64,000 nt of DNA from Streptomyces sp. NRRL B-1347 (GCF_000720325.1 NZ_JOJM01000014.1:74005-138004), one strand, 5' to 3'; positions 8,760 to 18,128 are shown, numbered from the stretch's first letter. Numbers and translations: made by a program. The notes: generated from the sequence alone by a model not told the origin.

Positions 8760-8807
8760 TCAATAGCTCGTCAACAACCAGTTGAATCATCACTGGTCAC
8801 GCTTTGG

Positions 8808-8822
8808 CTTCAAGAGTTGAAG
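8808..8822. promoter_or_regulatory. Operator-like dyad CTTCAA-GAG-TTGAAG upstream of glcP
   Basis: A perfect 6-3-6 inverted repeat between the smc stop and glcP. A CTTCAAG half-site also occurs at 8677. The region is strikingly A+T-rich for this genome. Confidence 0.5.
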
Positions 8823-8860
8823 CAGAATGAAGTTGATCAAGAAAGGTGAAGGAAGGCGCC

Positions 8861-8877
8861 CGGCCGGACCGCGGCCG
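8861..8877 (-). terminator. Weak terminator candidate after smc
   Basis: Inverted CGGCCG arms around GACCG just beyond the smc stop, followed on the minus strand by a pyrimidine-rich run. The stem is short, so read-through into glcP is possible. Confidence 0.35.
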
Positions 8878-8884
8878 ACGCGGC

Positions 8885-11800
8885 TCAGCGCAGGCGCTGG
8901 CTGATCACCTTGGACACGCCGTCGCCCTGCATCGAGACGCCGTACAGCGCGTCCGCGACCTCCATCGTGCGCTTCTGGTGCGTGATCACGATGAGCTGCG
9001 AGGCCTCCTGGAGCTCCTGCATGATGCGGATGAGCCGCTGGAGGTTGGTGTCGTCGAGCGCCGCCTCGACCTCGTCCATCACGTAGAACGGGCTGGGCCG
9101 CGCCTTGAAGATCGACACGAGCAGCGCCACGGCCGTCAGCGACCGCTCGCCGCCGGAGAGCAGCGAGAGCCGCTTGACCTTCTTGCCGGGCGGGCGGGCC
9201 TCGACGTCGACGCCCGTGGCGAGCATGTTGTCGGGATCGGTCAGGATCAGCCGTCCCTCACCGCCCGGGAAGAGCCTGCTGAAGACGCCCTCGAACTCCC
9301 GCGCGGTGTCCCGGTAGGCCTCGGTGAAGACCTGCTCGACGCGCTCGTCGACCTCCTTCACGACCTGGAGGAGGTCGGCGCGGGTCTTCTTCAGGTCCTC
9401 CAGCTGCTCGGAGAGGAACTTGTGACGCTCCTCCAAGGCCGCGAACTCCTCAAGGGCAAGCGGATTGACCTTCCCCAGCTGCTGGTACGCCCGTTCGGCT
9501 GACTTCAGCCGCTTCTCCTGCTCGGCGCGGACGTACGGCCGCGGCTGGTTGCGCGGATGCCCGCGGTCGTCGGGCAGCTCCTCGCCCTCGGCGGCGGGCG
9601 AGGGCGGCACGAGCTGATCGGGCCCGTACTCGGCCACGAGGCCCGCCGGTTCCACACCGAGCTCCTCCAGCGCCTTGGTCTCCAGCTGCTCGATCCGCAG
9701 CCGCTTCTCCGCGCCGAGTACCTCGCCCCGGTGAACCGAATCCGTCAGTTTGTCGAGCTCCGCCTTGAGGTCGCGCCCCTGGTTCCGCGCGGCGGCGAGA
9801 TCCCGCTCGCGCACCTCCCTGGCCCGCTCGGCCGCCGCCCGCTCCTGCTCGGCCCGGGCCAGGGACACCTCGACGTGCGCGAGCAGCTGCCGGGCGCCGG
9901 ACGCGACGGCCCGGGCGACCGCGGCCTCGTGCCGCAGCCGGGCCCGGCGCCGCTCCGCACGCGCGCGTGCCTCGCGCTCGGCGCGGGCGGCCCGGTCCAG
10001 CGATTCGGCCCGCCCGGCGAGCCCCTTCACCCGCTCCTCGTGCGTACGGACCTGGAGGCGGGCCTCCATCTCGGTCTGCCGCGCGTTGGCCCCGTCGGCG
10101 GCCAGGCGGTCCCGCACCCCGGTGTCCGGCTCCTCGTCCGCCGGCGTCTCCTCGGCCACGGCGAGCCGCTCGGCCAGCTCCTCGACCTCCCACCGCGCCT
10201 TCTCCAGGGCGTCCTGGGCCTTGGCCGCGGCCGCGGCGGACCGCTCGGCCTCACCTGCGGCGCCCCGCGCCTGGCCCGCGAGGCTGCCCAGCCGCTGTGC
10301 GACGGCGGACTTCTCCCGGTCGGCGGCGCGCCGCCGCTCCCCCAGCTCCTCCACCCGCGCGGCGCACTCCCGGCGCCGCTCCTCGGCGGCCTGCTGCTCA
10401 CGGGCCAACTCCACGCAGCGCACGCCCAGTTCGTCGAGCTCGGCGGCGGCCTCCGCCACCGAGGCCTGCACCTCGAGGAGGCTGGGCGCGCCCGCGGACC
10501 CGCCCTGTGCGAAGTGCGCCCCCAGCAGGTCGCCGTCCGCGGTGACGGCGGTCAGCTCCGGGTGCGCGTACACCAGGTCCTCGGCGTCCTCCAGGGTGCC
10601 GACGACGACGATCCCGTGCAGCAGCCGCCGCACGGCGGGCAGCAGTTCGGCGGGGCCGCGCACGAGGTCGGCGGCGCGGGGCGGCCCGTCGCCCGCGGCC
10701 CCGGCGGCACCTTCAGGGGCGGTTGCCGCGGTGTCGGCGGTCCCCGCGAGCAGCAGCGCGGCCCGGCCCGCGTCCTGCTTGCGCAGCAGGCGGATCGCTT
10801 CTGCGGCGGCCGCGGGCGTGGTGACGGCGAGGGCGTCCGCCGCCGCGCCGAAGGCCGCCGCCACCGGCACCTCGAAGCCCGGCGCGACGGACAGGAGTTC
10901 GGCCGCGGGGCCGAGGAGGCCCGTGAGCCGGTCCTTGGCGGCGAGCAGCGCGCCCGAGCCGTCCTTGCGGCGCAGGCCGAGCGCGAGCGCCTCGTGCCGG
11001 GCGGCGACGGCGGCCCGCTGCCGCTCCGCGGCAGTGGCCGCTTCCCTGGCCGCCGTCAGCGCGGCCTCGGCGGCGGCGAGGTCCCGGCGGGCCGCCTCGT
11101 GCCGCTCACCGAGCTCCGCGTCGCCCGCGTCGAGCCCGTCGACCTCGGCCTTGAGCTGCTCGTACTCCTCCTGCGCGGTGACGGCCCGCTCCTGGGCCTC
11201 GTCGCGCGCCGCCGCGAGCCGGTCGATCTCGGCCTGCGCGGACGCGGCCCGCGAGCGCGCGGCGTTGACCTGCCCGCCGAGCCGCGCGAGGCCTTCGCGC
11301 CGGTCGGCGATCGCCCGGGCGACGTCCTTCAGGCGCCGCTCCTCGGCGGCGAGTTCCCGCTCCAGGTCGGCCCGGTGCCCGACGGTGTCGTCGAGGGCGT
11401 GCTGGGCGGCCTCCAGAGCGGCCTCGAGCTCGGCCTCCTGCTCGCGGATGCGGGCGGCCTCGCGCTCCATGTCCTCGGGGTCACGGCCGCGCCGCTCCTC
11501 GGCGGGCGCGGAGGTGGCGCTGGTGACCCGGGCGTCGGCGAGCGAGACGGTGCCGCGCACCCGCTCGGCCAGCTGCGACAGCTCGTACCAGGTCTGCTGG
11601 GCGCGCTGGAGGCGCGGCGTGAGCTGCCGCACCTCGTCCTCCAGCTGGGCCTCGCGCGTCAGGGCGGCCTTCAGCTCCGCCTCGGCGGCGTCCCTGCGGG
11701 CCTTGAGCGCGGCCTCGTCGGCGACCTCGGTGTTCAGGGCCGCGCGCATCCCGACCAGGTCGTCGGCGAGCAGGCGAAGGCGGGCGTCGCGCAGGTCGGC

Positions 11801-12457
11801 CTGGATGACGGCGGCGCGGCGCGCGACGGCCGCCTGCCGTCCGAGCGGCTTGAGCTGGCGGCGCAGCTCGTCGGTGAGGTCCTGCACCCGGGCGAGGTTG
11901 GCCTGCATCGCGTCCAGCTTCCGCAGCGCCTTCTCCTTGCGCTTGCGGTGCTTGAGGACGCCCGCGGCCTCCTCGATGAAGGCCCTGCGGCCCATGGGGT
12001 CGGCGTGCAGGACGGAGTCGAGCTGGCCCTGCCCGACGATGACGTGCATCTCACGGCCGATGCCGGAGTCGGAGAGCAGCTCCTGGATGTCGAGCAGGCG
12101 GCAGGTGTCGCCGTTGATCTGGTACTCGCTGCCGCCGTTGCGGAACATGATCCGAGTGATCGTTACTTCGGCGTACTCGATGGGCAGCGCGCCGTCGGAG
12201 TTGTCGATGGTGAGGGAGACCTCGGCGCGGCCGAGCGGCGGGCGGCCCGTGGTGCCCGCGAAGATCACGTCCTCCATCTTGCCGCCGCGCAGCGACTTGG
12301 CGCCCTGCTCGCCCATGACCCAGCTCAGCGCGTCCACGACGTTGGACTTGCCGGATCCGTTGGGTCCGACGACGCAGGTGATGCCCGGCTCGAACTTCAG
12401 CGTCGTGGCGGACGCGAAGGACTTGAAGCCGCGCAGGGTCAGGGCCTTGAGGTGCAC
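8885..12457 (-). CDS. smc: Chromosome segregation ATPase SMC
   Basis: 1190 residues from the GTG at 12457 (MHLKALTLRGFKSF), the usual start of the family. The Walker A GPNGSGKS is at residues 31-38. There are two long coiled-coil arms rich in Ala, Arg and Glu, a hinge region roughly at 510-670, and the C-terminal signature LSGGERSLTA followed by the Walker B/D-loop FYVMDEVEAALDD. With ScpA/ScpB it forms the condensin loaded at ParB/parS, and in Streptomyces it acts during sporulation septation. The ribosome-binding site is distant (AAAGG, about 14 bp). A gap of 416 bp separates it from the small coiled-coil gene upstream. Confidence 0.97.
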   Translation of the reverse strand: MHLKALTLRGFKSFASATTLKFEPGITCVVGPNGSGKSNVVDALSWVMGEQGAKSLRGGKMEDVIFAGTTGRPPLGRAEVSLTIDNSDGALPIEYAEVTITRIMFRNGGSEYQINGDTCRLLDIQELLSDSGIGREMHVIVGQGQLDSVLHADPMGRRAFIEEAAGVLKHRKRKEKALRKLDAMQANLARVQDLTDELRRQLKPLGRQAAVARRAAVIQADLRDARLRLLADDLVGMRAALNTEVADEAALKARRDAAEAELKAALTREAQLEDEVRQLTPRLQRAQQTWYELSQLAERVRGTVSLADARVTSATSAPAEERRGRDPEDMEREAARIREQEAELEAALEAAQHALDDTVGHRADLERELAAEERRLKDVARAIADRREGLARLGGQVNAARSRAASAQAEIDRLAAARDEAQERAVTAQEEYEQLKAEVDGLDAGDAELGERHEAARRDLAAAEAALTAAREAATAAERQRAAVAARHEALALGLRRKDGSGALLAAKDRLTGLLGPAAELLSVAPGFEVPVAAAFGAAADALAVTTPAAAAEAIRLLRKQDAGRAALLLAGTADTAATAPEGAAGAAGDGPPRAADLVRGPAELLPAVRRLLHGIVVVGTLEDAEDLVYAHPELTAVTADGDLLGAHFAQGGSAGAPSLLEVQASVAEAAAELDELGVRCVELAREQQAAEERRRECAARVEELGERRRAADREKSAVAQRLGSLAGQARGAAGEAERSAAAAAKAQDALEKARWEVEELAERLAVAEETPADEEPDTGVRDRLAADGANARQTEMEARLQVRTHEERVKGLAGRAESLDRAARAEREARARAERRRARLRHEAAVARAVASGARQLLAHVEVSLARAEQERAAAERAREVRERDLAAARNQGRDLKAELDKLTDSVHRGEVLGAEKRLRIEQLETKALEELGVEPAGLVAEYGPDQLVPPSPAAEGEELPDDRGHPRNQPRPYVRAEQEKRLKSAERAYQQLGKVNPLALEEFAALEERHKFLSEQLEDLKKTRADLLQVVKEVDERVEQVFTEAYRDTAREFEGVFSRLFPGGEGRLILTDPDNMLATGVDVEARPPGKKVKRLSLLSGGERSLTAVALLVSIFKARPSPFYVMDEVEAALDDTNLQRLIRIMQELQEASQLIVITHQKRTMEVADALYGVSMQGDGVSKVISQRLR

Positions 12458-12873
12458 GCCGCTGGACTCTACCTTTCGCCGCGAGTTCACCGAGGGAACG
12501 CGCGAGCCGTTTCATGGAGGAAGGTGCAGGGCACATCAGAGTTAACGCCTGGCCTCGCACCGGGGTCCGGAGAGCCAAGTCCAGGGCACTGCTTGACCGT
12601 TCGGCGTCTCGACCGGACCTACGGATACGTGCGATGGCATGCGGTCCGGACGACGAAGAAAGACCGGCCGCCAAAGGCCGCCAAAGAAAGAAGGGACGCC
12701 GAAGCGTCCCTTGCAGATCTCTTGTAGGCAGAGCTCTTGGGTCAAGCGGTTGATACGGGCATCTTGACCACGACGCACCGGACGTGCGGCCGCTCTGGGA
12801 TTCCCGCGTACACGGTGATACGCGGGAGTACGTCACAGGAACGCACGGAGTGCCGGGCCCGGGGTGGCGTGGT
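12458..12873. other. 416-bp intergenic region upstream of smc
   Basis: No supported gene. It contains the terminator hairpin at 12691-12712 and, by position, the smc promoter. Nothing else recognisable. Confidence 0.4.
12691..12712 (-). terminator. Terminator with UUCG-type tetraloop after the coiled-coil gene
   Basis: On the minus strand, a perfect 9-bp stem AAGGGACGC/GCGTCCCTT closes a TTCG tetraloop and is followed by CTTTCTTT. It lies 160 bp beyond the stop of the small gene at 12874. Confidence 0.8.
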
Positions 12874-13077
12874 TCAGGTGAGCGCAGGCTCCGCCTGGGG
12901 TACGTCGATGCTCTCCAGGAGCGATTCGTGAGAAGCGGCAGCCGTCAGCGCGTCGTTCTCCGCCTGGATCCTGACCAGCTCGGATTCCAGGTCCTGGACG
13001 CGCTGCTGGAGCCGTCGCATCTCGGCGAGAAGTCGCGGGTCGCTGCCGCCGACGTAACCGAGAAGCGCCTTTGCCAT
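12874..13077 (-). CDS. Small conserved coiled-coil protein
   Basis: 67 residues from the ATG at 13077, with GGAGG about 10 bp upstream; the frame is open to 13200, but only this start has a ribosome-binding site. The sequence MAKALLGYVGG leads into a heptad-like helix (LLAEMRRLQQRVQDLESELVRIQAENDAL) ending in an acidic tail. Such a short coiled coil probably oligomerises or binds a partner. I recall similar small proteins next to smc in streptomycetes, but no function is known to me. It ends with its own terminator, so it is a single-gene unit between acyP and smc. Confidence 0.75.
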   Translation of the reverse strand: MAKALLGYVGGSDPRLLAEMRRLQQRVQDLESELVRIQAENDALTAAASHESLLESIDVPQAEPALT

Positions 13078-13472
13078 GATGGATGGTCCTCCACACTGAG
13101 TGACCGACCGAATCGGTGTGGGTCGTGAGGGAATCGCACCCGCGGTGCTTGGCACTCTTCGGTTCTTGCTGGGTCTTACTTGGCCGTTCTCACATGCCAA
13201 ACAGCGAGGGTGCGCGGGGCTTCCAGCGTCTCACCAAAAAGTTTGACGGTCAACACGATCACACCCCGTATTGACGGGCAACCCGGGGGCGCACGGCGGT
13301 CGAACCCGCTGCGGCGCTTCTCCTTCGGGGCCCTGGGGGCGTGGAGATCATCCTTACCCGCGGAGCCTGTCACGGCAAGGGCTTCTTGGCAATCACCAGG
13401 CCTTTTTTGCCCCAGACGACCGTCGGGACCCCCGCGGAACCACGCACCGCGCGGCCCCGCGGGGGTGCCGCG
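13078..13472. other. 395-bp intergenic region between acyP and the coiled-coil gene
   Basis: Holds the acyP terminator (13428-13466) and, reading leftward, the likely promoter of the small coiled-coil gene; TTGACC near 13255 on the minus strand could be a -35 box, but no clear -10 was found. No ORF with good codon use was seen. Confidence 0.35.
13428..13466 (-). terminator. Terminator after acyP
   Basis: A perfect 10-bp stem, ACCCCCGCGG/CCGCGGGGGT, around a 19-nt loop starting 7 bp past the acyP stop. A run of six A/T pairs lies further downstream. Confidence 0.7.
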
Positions 13473-13754
13473 TCAGCGAATCGCGAACGAGTCGTAGCCG
13501 CCCCGCGGCGTGTCCCAGATCTCAGTCACACCGTCGACCCGGCCGGGAGTGTCGCCCGTCAGCAGCCAGTCGAGGAGCGCTTCGCACCCGGCTCGGGGGC
13601 CCTCGGCGACCACTTGTACGCGGCCGTCGTCGAGATTGAGAGCAAAACCACTCAGGCCGCCGATCTCCAGGGCCCTGGCCCGGGTGAACCAGCGGAATCC
13701 CACGCCTTGCACACGGCCGCGCACCCAGGCGGTGAGCCGGACTTCTTCGTTCAT
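13473..13754 (-). CDS. acyP: Acylphosphatase
   Basis: 93 residues from the ATG at 13754 ([23 protein letters not shown]); an ATG three codons upstream is also possible. The acylphosphatase signature GRVQGVGFR supplies the phosphate-binding arginine, and [17 protein letters not shown] supplies the catalytic asparagine (N in ALN). The length is typical for the family. It hydrolyses acyl phosphates. Position between smc and mutM agrees with other streptomycetes. It diverges from the CAP-domain gene at 13916. Confidence 0.93.
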   Translation of the reverse strand: MNEEVRLTAWVRGRVQGVGFRWFTRARALEIGGLSGFALNLDDGRVQVVAEGPRAGCEALLDWLLTGDTPGRVDGVTEIWDTPRGGYDSFAIR

Positions 13755-13915
13755 AAGGTGCACGCTAACCGGCCAATTGCACAGGGAGCACTTCGCCCCC
13801 TTGTGCCATCGCGTACAGTCGCGACTCGACGCGCCTCACCCGTACGGGCGAGTCACGTGGACCGTCAGGACGACGCCGGGGCACATCACCGGGCGTCTCG
13901 ACGAAAGGCCAGGAC

Positions 13916-14938
13916 ATGGGACGCCACCGACGCTCCGCCGCCGGCCGCGCCGCCACCGGCCGTGCCGAGCACGCGAACCCGTCCGACTCCCCCGACAGCT
14001 CTGCTTCCCCCGATACCCCGGTGGGGCCGTTCCACACCTACGGCCCCGACGACACCTTCGACGCCAAGGCCCAGCCCCGGCCGCGCTCGCACCGCCGCCG
14101 CAAGGACCGGGCGGCCGCGCCGGTGCGCACCGGGCTCCTCGGGGTCTCCGCCGCCGTCGCCATGGGCGCCGTCGCGGTCGCCTCGGGGCTGCTGCCCGGC
14201 GGCGACACCTACTCCTTCGGCGGGGGCGACGACACCGGCGCCATCCGCTCCGCCAGTTCCCCCTCGGGCCTCGACCCGCAGGGCGGCGACTCCGGCGCCG
14301 TCGAGCGCGGCCCGTCGCCGACACCCGGCACCGGCCGCGCCGAGGCCCCGGGGCCGGTGCCGTCGGCGTCCAGCGACAAGCCGTCCGCGAAGCCGTCGAA
14401 GAAGCCCACGGCCGAGCCGTCCAAGGCCGAGGAGCGGGACGACGCCGACCGGGCCGGCCGCGACGAGGCCCCGGACAAGGAGCCGACCGAGCCCGCGCCG
14501 CCGCGCGCGGAGGAGCCGAAGCCCACGCCTCCGGCGCCCCGGCCCGAGCCGTCCACGGGCGACAGCTCCGCCGAGGCCCAGGTGCTCGCGCTGGTCAACG
14601 AGGAGCGCGCCAAGGTGGGCTGCCGCCCCGTGACCGCGGACGACCGGCTCGCCGCGCTCGCCGAGGGGTTCAGCGCGGACATGGCCGAGCGCGGCTTCTT
14701 CGCGCACACCGACCCCGACGGCGCGACCCCGTGGGACCGCGCCGAGAAGGCCGGGATCAAGGACCTCGGCGGGGAGAACATCGCCCGCGGCCAGGCGGAC
14801 GCCCAGGCCGTGATGGACGCGTGGATGAACAGCCCGGGCCACCGGGCGAACATCCTCAACTGCGACTACAAGACCCTCGGCGTCGGCGCGCACTTCGCGC
14901 CCGGCGGCCCGTGGTGGACGCAGGACTTCGGCTTCTGA
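13916..14938 (+). CDS. Membrane-anchored or secreted CAP (SCP-like) domain protein
   Basis: 340 residues. A basic cytoplasmic region (1-67) precedes one membrane or signal segment at about 68-92. A long Pro/Lys/Glu-rich, probably disordered linker runs to about 218, followed by a CAP/SCP domain (AQVLALVNEERAKVGCRPV ... HTDPDGATPWDRAEKAG ... GENIARG ... WMNSPGHRANILNCDYKTLGVG ... WWTQDFGF). The CAP cavity residues, including His in FFAHTDPDG and Glu in GENI, are present. Bacterial CAP proteins are extracellular and of mostly unknown activity. GGCCAGGAC precedes the ATG. It appears to be a single gene. Confidence 0.87.
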   Translation: MGRHRRSAAGRAATGRAEHANPSDSPDSSASPDTPVGPFHTYGPDDTFDAKAQPRPRSHRRRKDRAAAPVRTGLLGVSAAVAMGAVAVASGLLPGGDTYSFGGGDDTGAIRSASSPSGLDPQGGDSGAVERGPSPTPGTGRAEAPGPVPSASSDKPSAKPSKKPTAEPSKAEERDDADRAGRDEAPDKEPTEPAPPRAEEPKPTPPAPRPEPSTGDSSAEAQVLALVNEERAKVGCRPVTADDRLAALAEGFSADMAERGFFAHTDPDGATPWDRAEKAGIKDLGGENIARGQADAQAVMDAWMNSPGHRANILNCDYKTLGVGAHFAPGGPWWTQDFGF

Positions 14939-15009
14939 GAGTCCGCGGGTCCCGCACTCGGGTCCCGCCCGTGGGTTCCTGTGTCAGGTCCCGCCCGCGG
15001 GTCCCGGCG

Positions 15010-15600
15010 TCAGGCCGCGACGGCCGCGCGGCCCGCGGTGAACGCGCGCGTGGCCTCCGTCACGCGGCGGCCCAGGTGCTCGGCCGTGGCGATGTCCGCC
15101 TTGTGCACGGCCTCCGGGCCCTCGTCCGAGTTGGTCTGGGCGGCGGCGCCCGCGAAGAAGCCGAGGCGGTTGAGGTCGTTCTCGGAGCCCGTGGAGGAGT
15201 TCCAGCCCGGGAACAGACCGAGGTTCACCCAGTGCATGCCCTGCTGCGCGGCGAGCGTCTGGAAGTACTGGAGCGTGTGCAGCTTGTCGCCGCTCTTGGA
15301 GGCCGAGTTGGTGAAGCCCGCGGCGATCTTGTCCTGCCAGGCGCGGGTGAACCAGCGCTTGGAGGAGGCCTCCGCGAAGACGTGGAAGGCGCCCGACGCG
15401 GTGCCCATGTAGGTGGGCGAGCCGAAGACGATCGCGTCGGCGGAGTCCAGGAGCTCCCACTGGGCCTCGGTGATCTCGTCGACCTTGACCAGGTGCACGG
15501 TGGCACCGGCGTCGGCGGCACCGGCGCGCACGGCCTCGGCGACGACGGCGGTGTGGCCGAAGCCGGAGTGGTAGGCGATCGCGACGACGGGGCTGGACAT
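15010..15600 (-). CDS. Flavodoxin-family NAD(P)H:quinone reductase-like protein
   Basis: 196 residues from the ATG at 15600, with GAGGAG upstream. The flavodoxin fold begins VVAIAYHSGFGHTAVVAEAV (FMN phosphate loop), with FGSPTYMGTASGAFHVFAE and GFTNSASKSGDKLHTLQYF as in WrbA-like NADPH-dependent FMN reductases. It probably reduces quinones by two electrons. It is divergently transcribed from an HxlR-family regulator, and a dyad in the 132-bp gap (15673-15693) is well placed to control both. This pairing suggests quinone- or electrophile-inducible detoxification. Confidence 0.85.
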   Translation of the reverse strand: MSSPVVAIAYHSGFGHTAVVAEAVRAGAADAGATVHLVKVDEITEAQWELLDSADAIVFGSPTYMGTASGAFHVFAEASSKRWFTRAWQDKIAAGFTNSASKSGDKLHTLQYFQTLAAQQGMHWVNLGLFPGWNSSTGSENDLNRLGFFAGAAAQTNSDEGPEAVHKADIATAEHLGRRVTEATRAFTAGRAAVAA

Positions 15601-15672
15601 GGGGGTGCTCCTCGGGTGGGCGTGGGTGGGGAGGGCGGCGGCACACGGGCGCTCACCGCCGCACCAAGGAAA

Positions 15673-15693
15673 GCACTAACTTTTGGTTAGCGC
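15673..15693. promoter_or_regulatory. Operator candidate for the HxlR regulator
   Basis: Inverted arms GCACTAAC and GTTAGCGC around a 5-nt TTTTG spacer lie in the divergent gap between the reductase and regulator genes. One mismatch between 8-bp arms. Two-fold symmetry suits a dimeric winged-helix repressor. Confidence 0.6.
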
Positions 15694-15732
15694 AATCCTG
15701 TGGTGAGCGCTGCGCCCGAGTACGCTTGTGAT

Positions 15733-16146
15733 ATGGACTCCACCGCACCCGCCGAGACGGCCTCCGATCCGGATCTGGCGTACGACGTCTTCGCCCGGAA
15801 CTGTCCCTCGCGGACCACGCTCGAACACGTCACGGGACGCTGGGGCGCGCTGACGCTCGGCGCGCTGCACGACGGCACGTTCCGGTTCAACGAACTGCGC
15901 CGCCGCGTCGACGGCGTGAGCGAGAAGATGCTGTCGCAGACCCTGCACGCCCTGGAGCGGGACGGCTTGGTGCACCGCGAGGCGCAGCCCACCAACCCGC
16001 CGCGAGTGGACTACCGGCTCACCCCGCTCGGCCGGCAGATCGCCGAGCGCCTGTTGGCCCTCATCCACTTCGTGGAGGGCTCCCAGGACGCCGTCGGCGA
16101 GGCCCAGCGGGCCTATGACAGCCGCGACGGCCTGGGCGGACGCTGA
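15733..16146 (+). CDS. HxlR-family redox-type transcriptional regulator
   Basis: 137 residues from the ATG at 15733. The core [54 protein letters not shown] is a clear HxlR winged helix. Cys24 in [12 protein letters not shown] sits where YodB/QorR-type members carry the redox-sensing cysteine that reacts with quinones or diamide. No strong Shine-Dalgarno is visible, so leaderless translation is possible. Its 3' end overlaps the convergent mutM by 34 bp. It probably represses itself and the divergent reductase. Confidence 0.9.
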   Translation: MDSTAPAETASDPDLAYDVFARNCPSRTTLEHVTGRWGALTLGALHDGTFRFNELRRRVDGVSEKMLSQTLHALERDGLVHREAQPTNPPRVDYRLTPLGRQIAERLLALIHFVEGSQDAVGEAQRAYDSRDGLGGR

Positions 16147-17003
16147 CAGCGGGGGCAGAAGTAGCTGGAGCGGTTCATCCAGGGCCGCCGGCGCATCGGC
16201 GTGCCGCACCGGCGGCACGGCTCGCCCTCGCGGCCGTACGCGTCGAGGGACCGGTCGAAGTAGCCGGACTCCCCGTTCACGTTCACGTAGAGGCTGTCGA
16301 AGCTGGTGCCGCCGACGGCGAGCGCCGCGTTCATCACGTCCCGTACGTGACCGAGGAGTTCCATCGTGCGCGGGCGGGTGAAGGTGGCGGTGGGGCGCTC
16401 GTAGTGCAGCCGGGCGCGCCAGAGCGCCTCGTCCGCGTAGATGTTGCCGACGCCGCTGATCAGCGACTGGTTCAGGAGCGCGCGCTTGATCGTCGTACGG
16501 CTGCGGCGCAGCGCGTGGTGGAAGGCGTCGGCGTCGAAGCGCTCGTCCAGCGGGTCGCGGGCGATGTGCGCGATGACGTCGGGCAGGCCGTCCGCGGTGG
16601 TGTCGTGCAGCGAGAGGCCGCCGAAGGTGCGCTGGTCGACGAAGCGCAGCTCCGTGCCGGCCGCGCCCGCGGCGGAGCCGTCGACCGGATCGGCGAAGCG
16701 GACCCGGATCCTCAAGTGCTTCTCGTCCGGGGCCTCTTGGTCCTTCACGAGCAGCTGCCCGCTCATGCCCAGATGGGCGAGCACGGCGCTGCCGGTGTCC
16801 TCGACGGGCAGCCACAGATATTTGCCGCGGCGGCTCGGGGCGCCGATGCGGTGCCCCTTCAGCCGGTGCGCGAAGTCGTCGGCGCCCGCGATGTGCCGCC
16901 GGACGGCACGCGGGTGCAGCACCTCCACGTCGGCGACGGTCCGGTCCGCCACCCAGCGCGCGAGACCCCGCCGCACGACCTCTACCTCAGGCAGCTCGGG
17001 CAC
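16113..17003 (-). CDS. mutM: Formamidopyrimidine-DNA glycosylase
   Basis: 296 residues; GTG start with GAGGAG upstream gives [14 protein letters not shown], where Pro2 is the Schiff-base nucleophile after Met removal and Glu3 is catalytic. Lys61 in RRGKYLWL corresponds to the conserved lysine. The C-terminal zinc finger CRRCG...FCPRC is intact. It removes 8-oxoguanine and FapyG and nicks the abasic site. It sits downstream of rnc (132-bp gap) at the end of the minus-strand housekeeping run. A short Arg/Pro-rich tail follows the finger. Confidence 0.96.
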   Translation of the reverse strand: MPELPEVEVVRRGLARWVADRTVADVEVLHPRAVRRHIAGADDFAHRLKGHRIGAPSRRGKYLWLPVEDTGSAVLAHLGMSGQLLVKDQEAPDEKHLRIRVRFADPVDGSAAGAAGTELRFVDQRTFGGLSLHDTTADGLPDVIAHIARDPLDERFDADAFHHALRRSRTTIKRALLNQSLISGVGNIYADEALWRARLHYERPTATFTRPRTMELLGHVRDVMNAALAVGGTSFDSLYVNVNGESGYFDRSLDAYGREGEPCRRCGTPMRRRPWMNRSSYFCPRCQRPPRPSRLS

Positions 17004-17135
17004 GGCACTCCTCGGGTGGGACGCGCTGATGGTTCCCGCAGCGTATCGCGCGGGCGCGGGACCGCCGCCGCGGGCTCCGACAACAGCGCACCCCCGCGGG
17101 AACGAGTCCTGCGGGGGTGCGTGTGAGCCTGGACG

Positions 17136-17933
17136 TCAGGCGGTCGCGGCGCCCGAGGACGACGGGCCGTCGTCCTCATCGGCCTTGGCACGCTCGTCGG
17201 CGGCCGCGCGGATCGCACGCCACGCGGACTCCGCGGCCTGCTGCTCCGCTTCCTTCTTGCTGCGGCCGGTGCCGGTGCCGTACGAGACGCCTCCGACGCG
17301 GGCGGCAGCAGTGAAGGTCTTCTCGTGGTCGGGTCCGCTCTCCGAGACGAGGTACTCGGGCACGCCGAGGCTCTCCATCGCGGTGAGCTCCTGGAGGCTG
17401 GTCTTCCAGTCCAGGCCGGCCCCGAGGTTCGAGGACTTCTCGATCAGCGGGTCGAAGAGCCGGTGCACCAGCTCGCTCGCCGCGTCGAGTCCTTGGTCGA
17501 GATAGACCGCGCCGATCACCGCTTCGAGGGTGTCGGCGAGGATGGACGCCTTGTCCCGGCCACCCGTGCCCTCTTCGCCCCGGCCGAGCCGGATGAAGGA
17601 GCCGAGTTCGAGCCCACGGCCCACCTCCGCAAGCGCACGCGAGTTGACCACCGCGGCCCGCAACTTGGCCAGCTGGCCTTCGGGCAGGTCGGGGTGGGTG
17701 CGGTACAGCGTGTCCGTGACGACGAGGCCCAGGACGGAGTCCCCGAGGAACTCCAGGCGCTCGTTCGTCGGCAGACCGCCGTTCTCGTACGCGTACGAAC
17801 GGTGGGTCAGTGCACGCACCAGAAGGGCGGACTCGAGCTGATACCCGAGCCGCCCTTCCAGAAGCGTGTGGGACGAGGCCGCGTTGTTGCTGTCTGCCAT
17901 CTTGGCGTCTTCCGCCTTCTTAGGGCTAGACAC
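17136..17933 (-). CDS. rnc: Ribonuclease III (AbsB-type)
   Basis: 265 residues from the GTG at 17933, chosen because GAGAGG stands 5 bp upstream and rpmF ends 19 bp before; an ATG at 17900 (MADSNN) is an alternative. The catalytic signature [10 protein letters not shown] is at about 57-66, the second acidic motif in [13 protein letters not shown], and a C-terminal double-stranded-RNA-binding domain follows. RNase III processes rRNA and many mRNAs. In S. coelicolor the gene is absB, needed for normal antibiotic production. It is co-transcribed with rpmF and the DUF177 gene. Confidence 0.96.
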   Translation of the reverse strand: MSSPKKAEDAKMADSNNAASSHTLLEGRLGYQLESALLVRALTHRSYAYENGGLPTNERLEFLGDSVLGLVVTDTLYRTHPDLPEGQLAKLRAAVVNSRALAEVGRGLELGSFIRLGRGEEGTGGRDKASILADTLEAVIGAVYLDQGLDAASELVHRLFDPLIEKSSNLGAGLDWKTSLQELTAMESLGVPEYLVSESGPDHEKTFTAAARVGGVSYGTGTGRSKKEAEQQAAESAWRAIRAAADERAKADEDDGPSSSGAATA

Positions 17934-17952
17934 AGCGCCTCTCACCAGCCGC

Positions 17953-18126
17953 TCAGACCTCGAGGACCTGGCGCTTGTTGTAGGTGCCGCAGCTCGGGCA
18001 CGCGATGTGCTGCTGCTTCGGCTCCTGGCAACGCTCACACGAAACCAGGGGGGTGACCGCAGCCTTCCACTGCGACCGGCGGTGGCGCGTGTTGCTGCGC
18101 GACATCTTCCGCTTCGGAACAGCCAC
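17953..18126 (-). CDS. rpmF: 50S ribosomal protein L32
   Basis: 57 residues from the GTG at 18126 ([20 protein letters not shown]). It has two CxxC pairs (CERC, CPSC) that bind zinc, so this is the zinc-containing form of L32. Two bases separate it from the DUF177 stop upstream, indicating translational coupling. Typical length. Confidence 0.96.
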   Translation of the reverse strand: MAVPKRKMSRSNTRHRRSQWKAAVTPLVSCERCQEPKQQHIACPSCGTYNKRQVLEV

Positions 18127-18128
18127 GG

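Noticed and set aside
9557..12727. Long plus-strand open frame (over 1000 codons) antisense to smc
   Set aside because: It is the GC-rich shadow of the conserved smc gene; the translation is low-complexity and has no family features.
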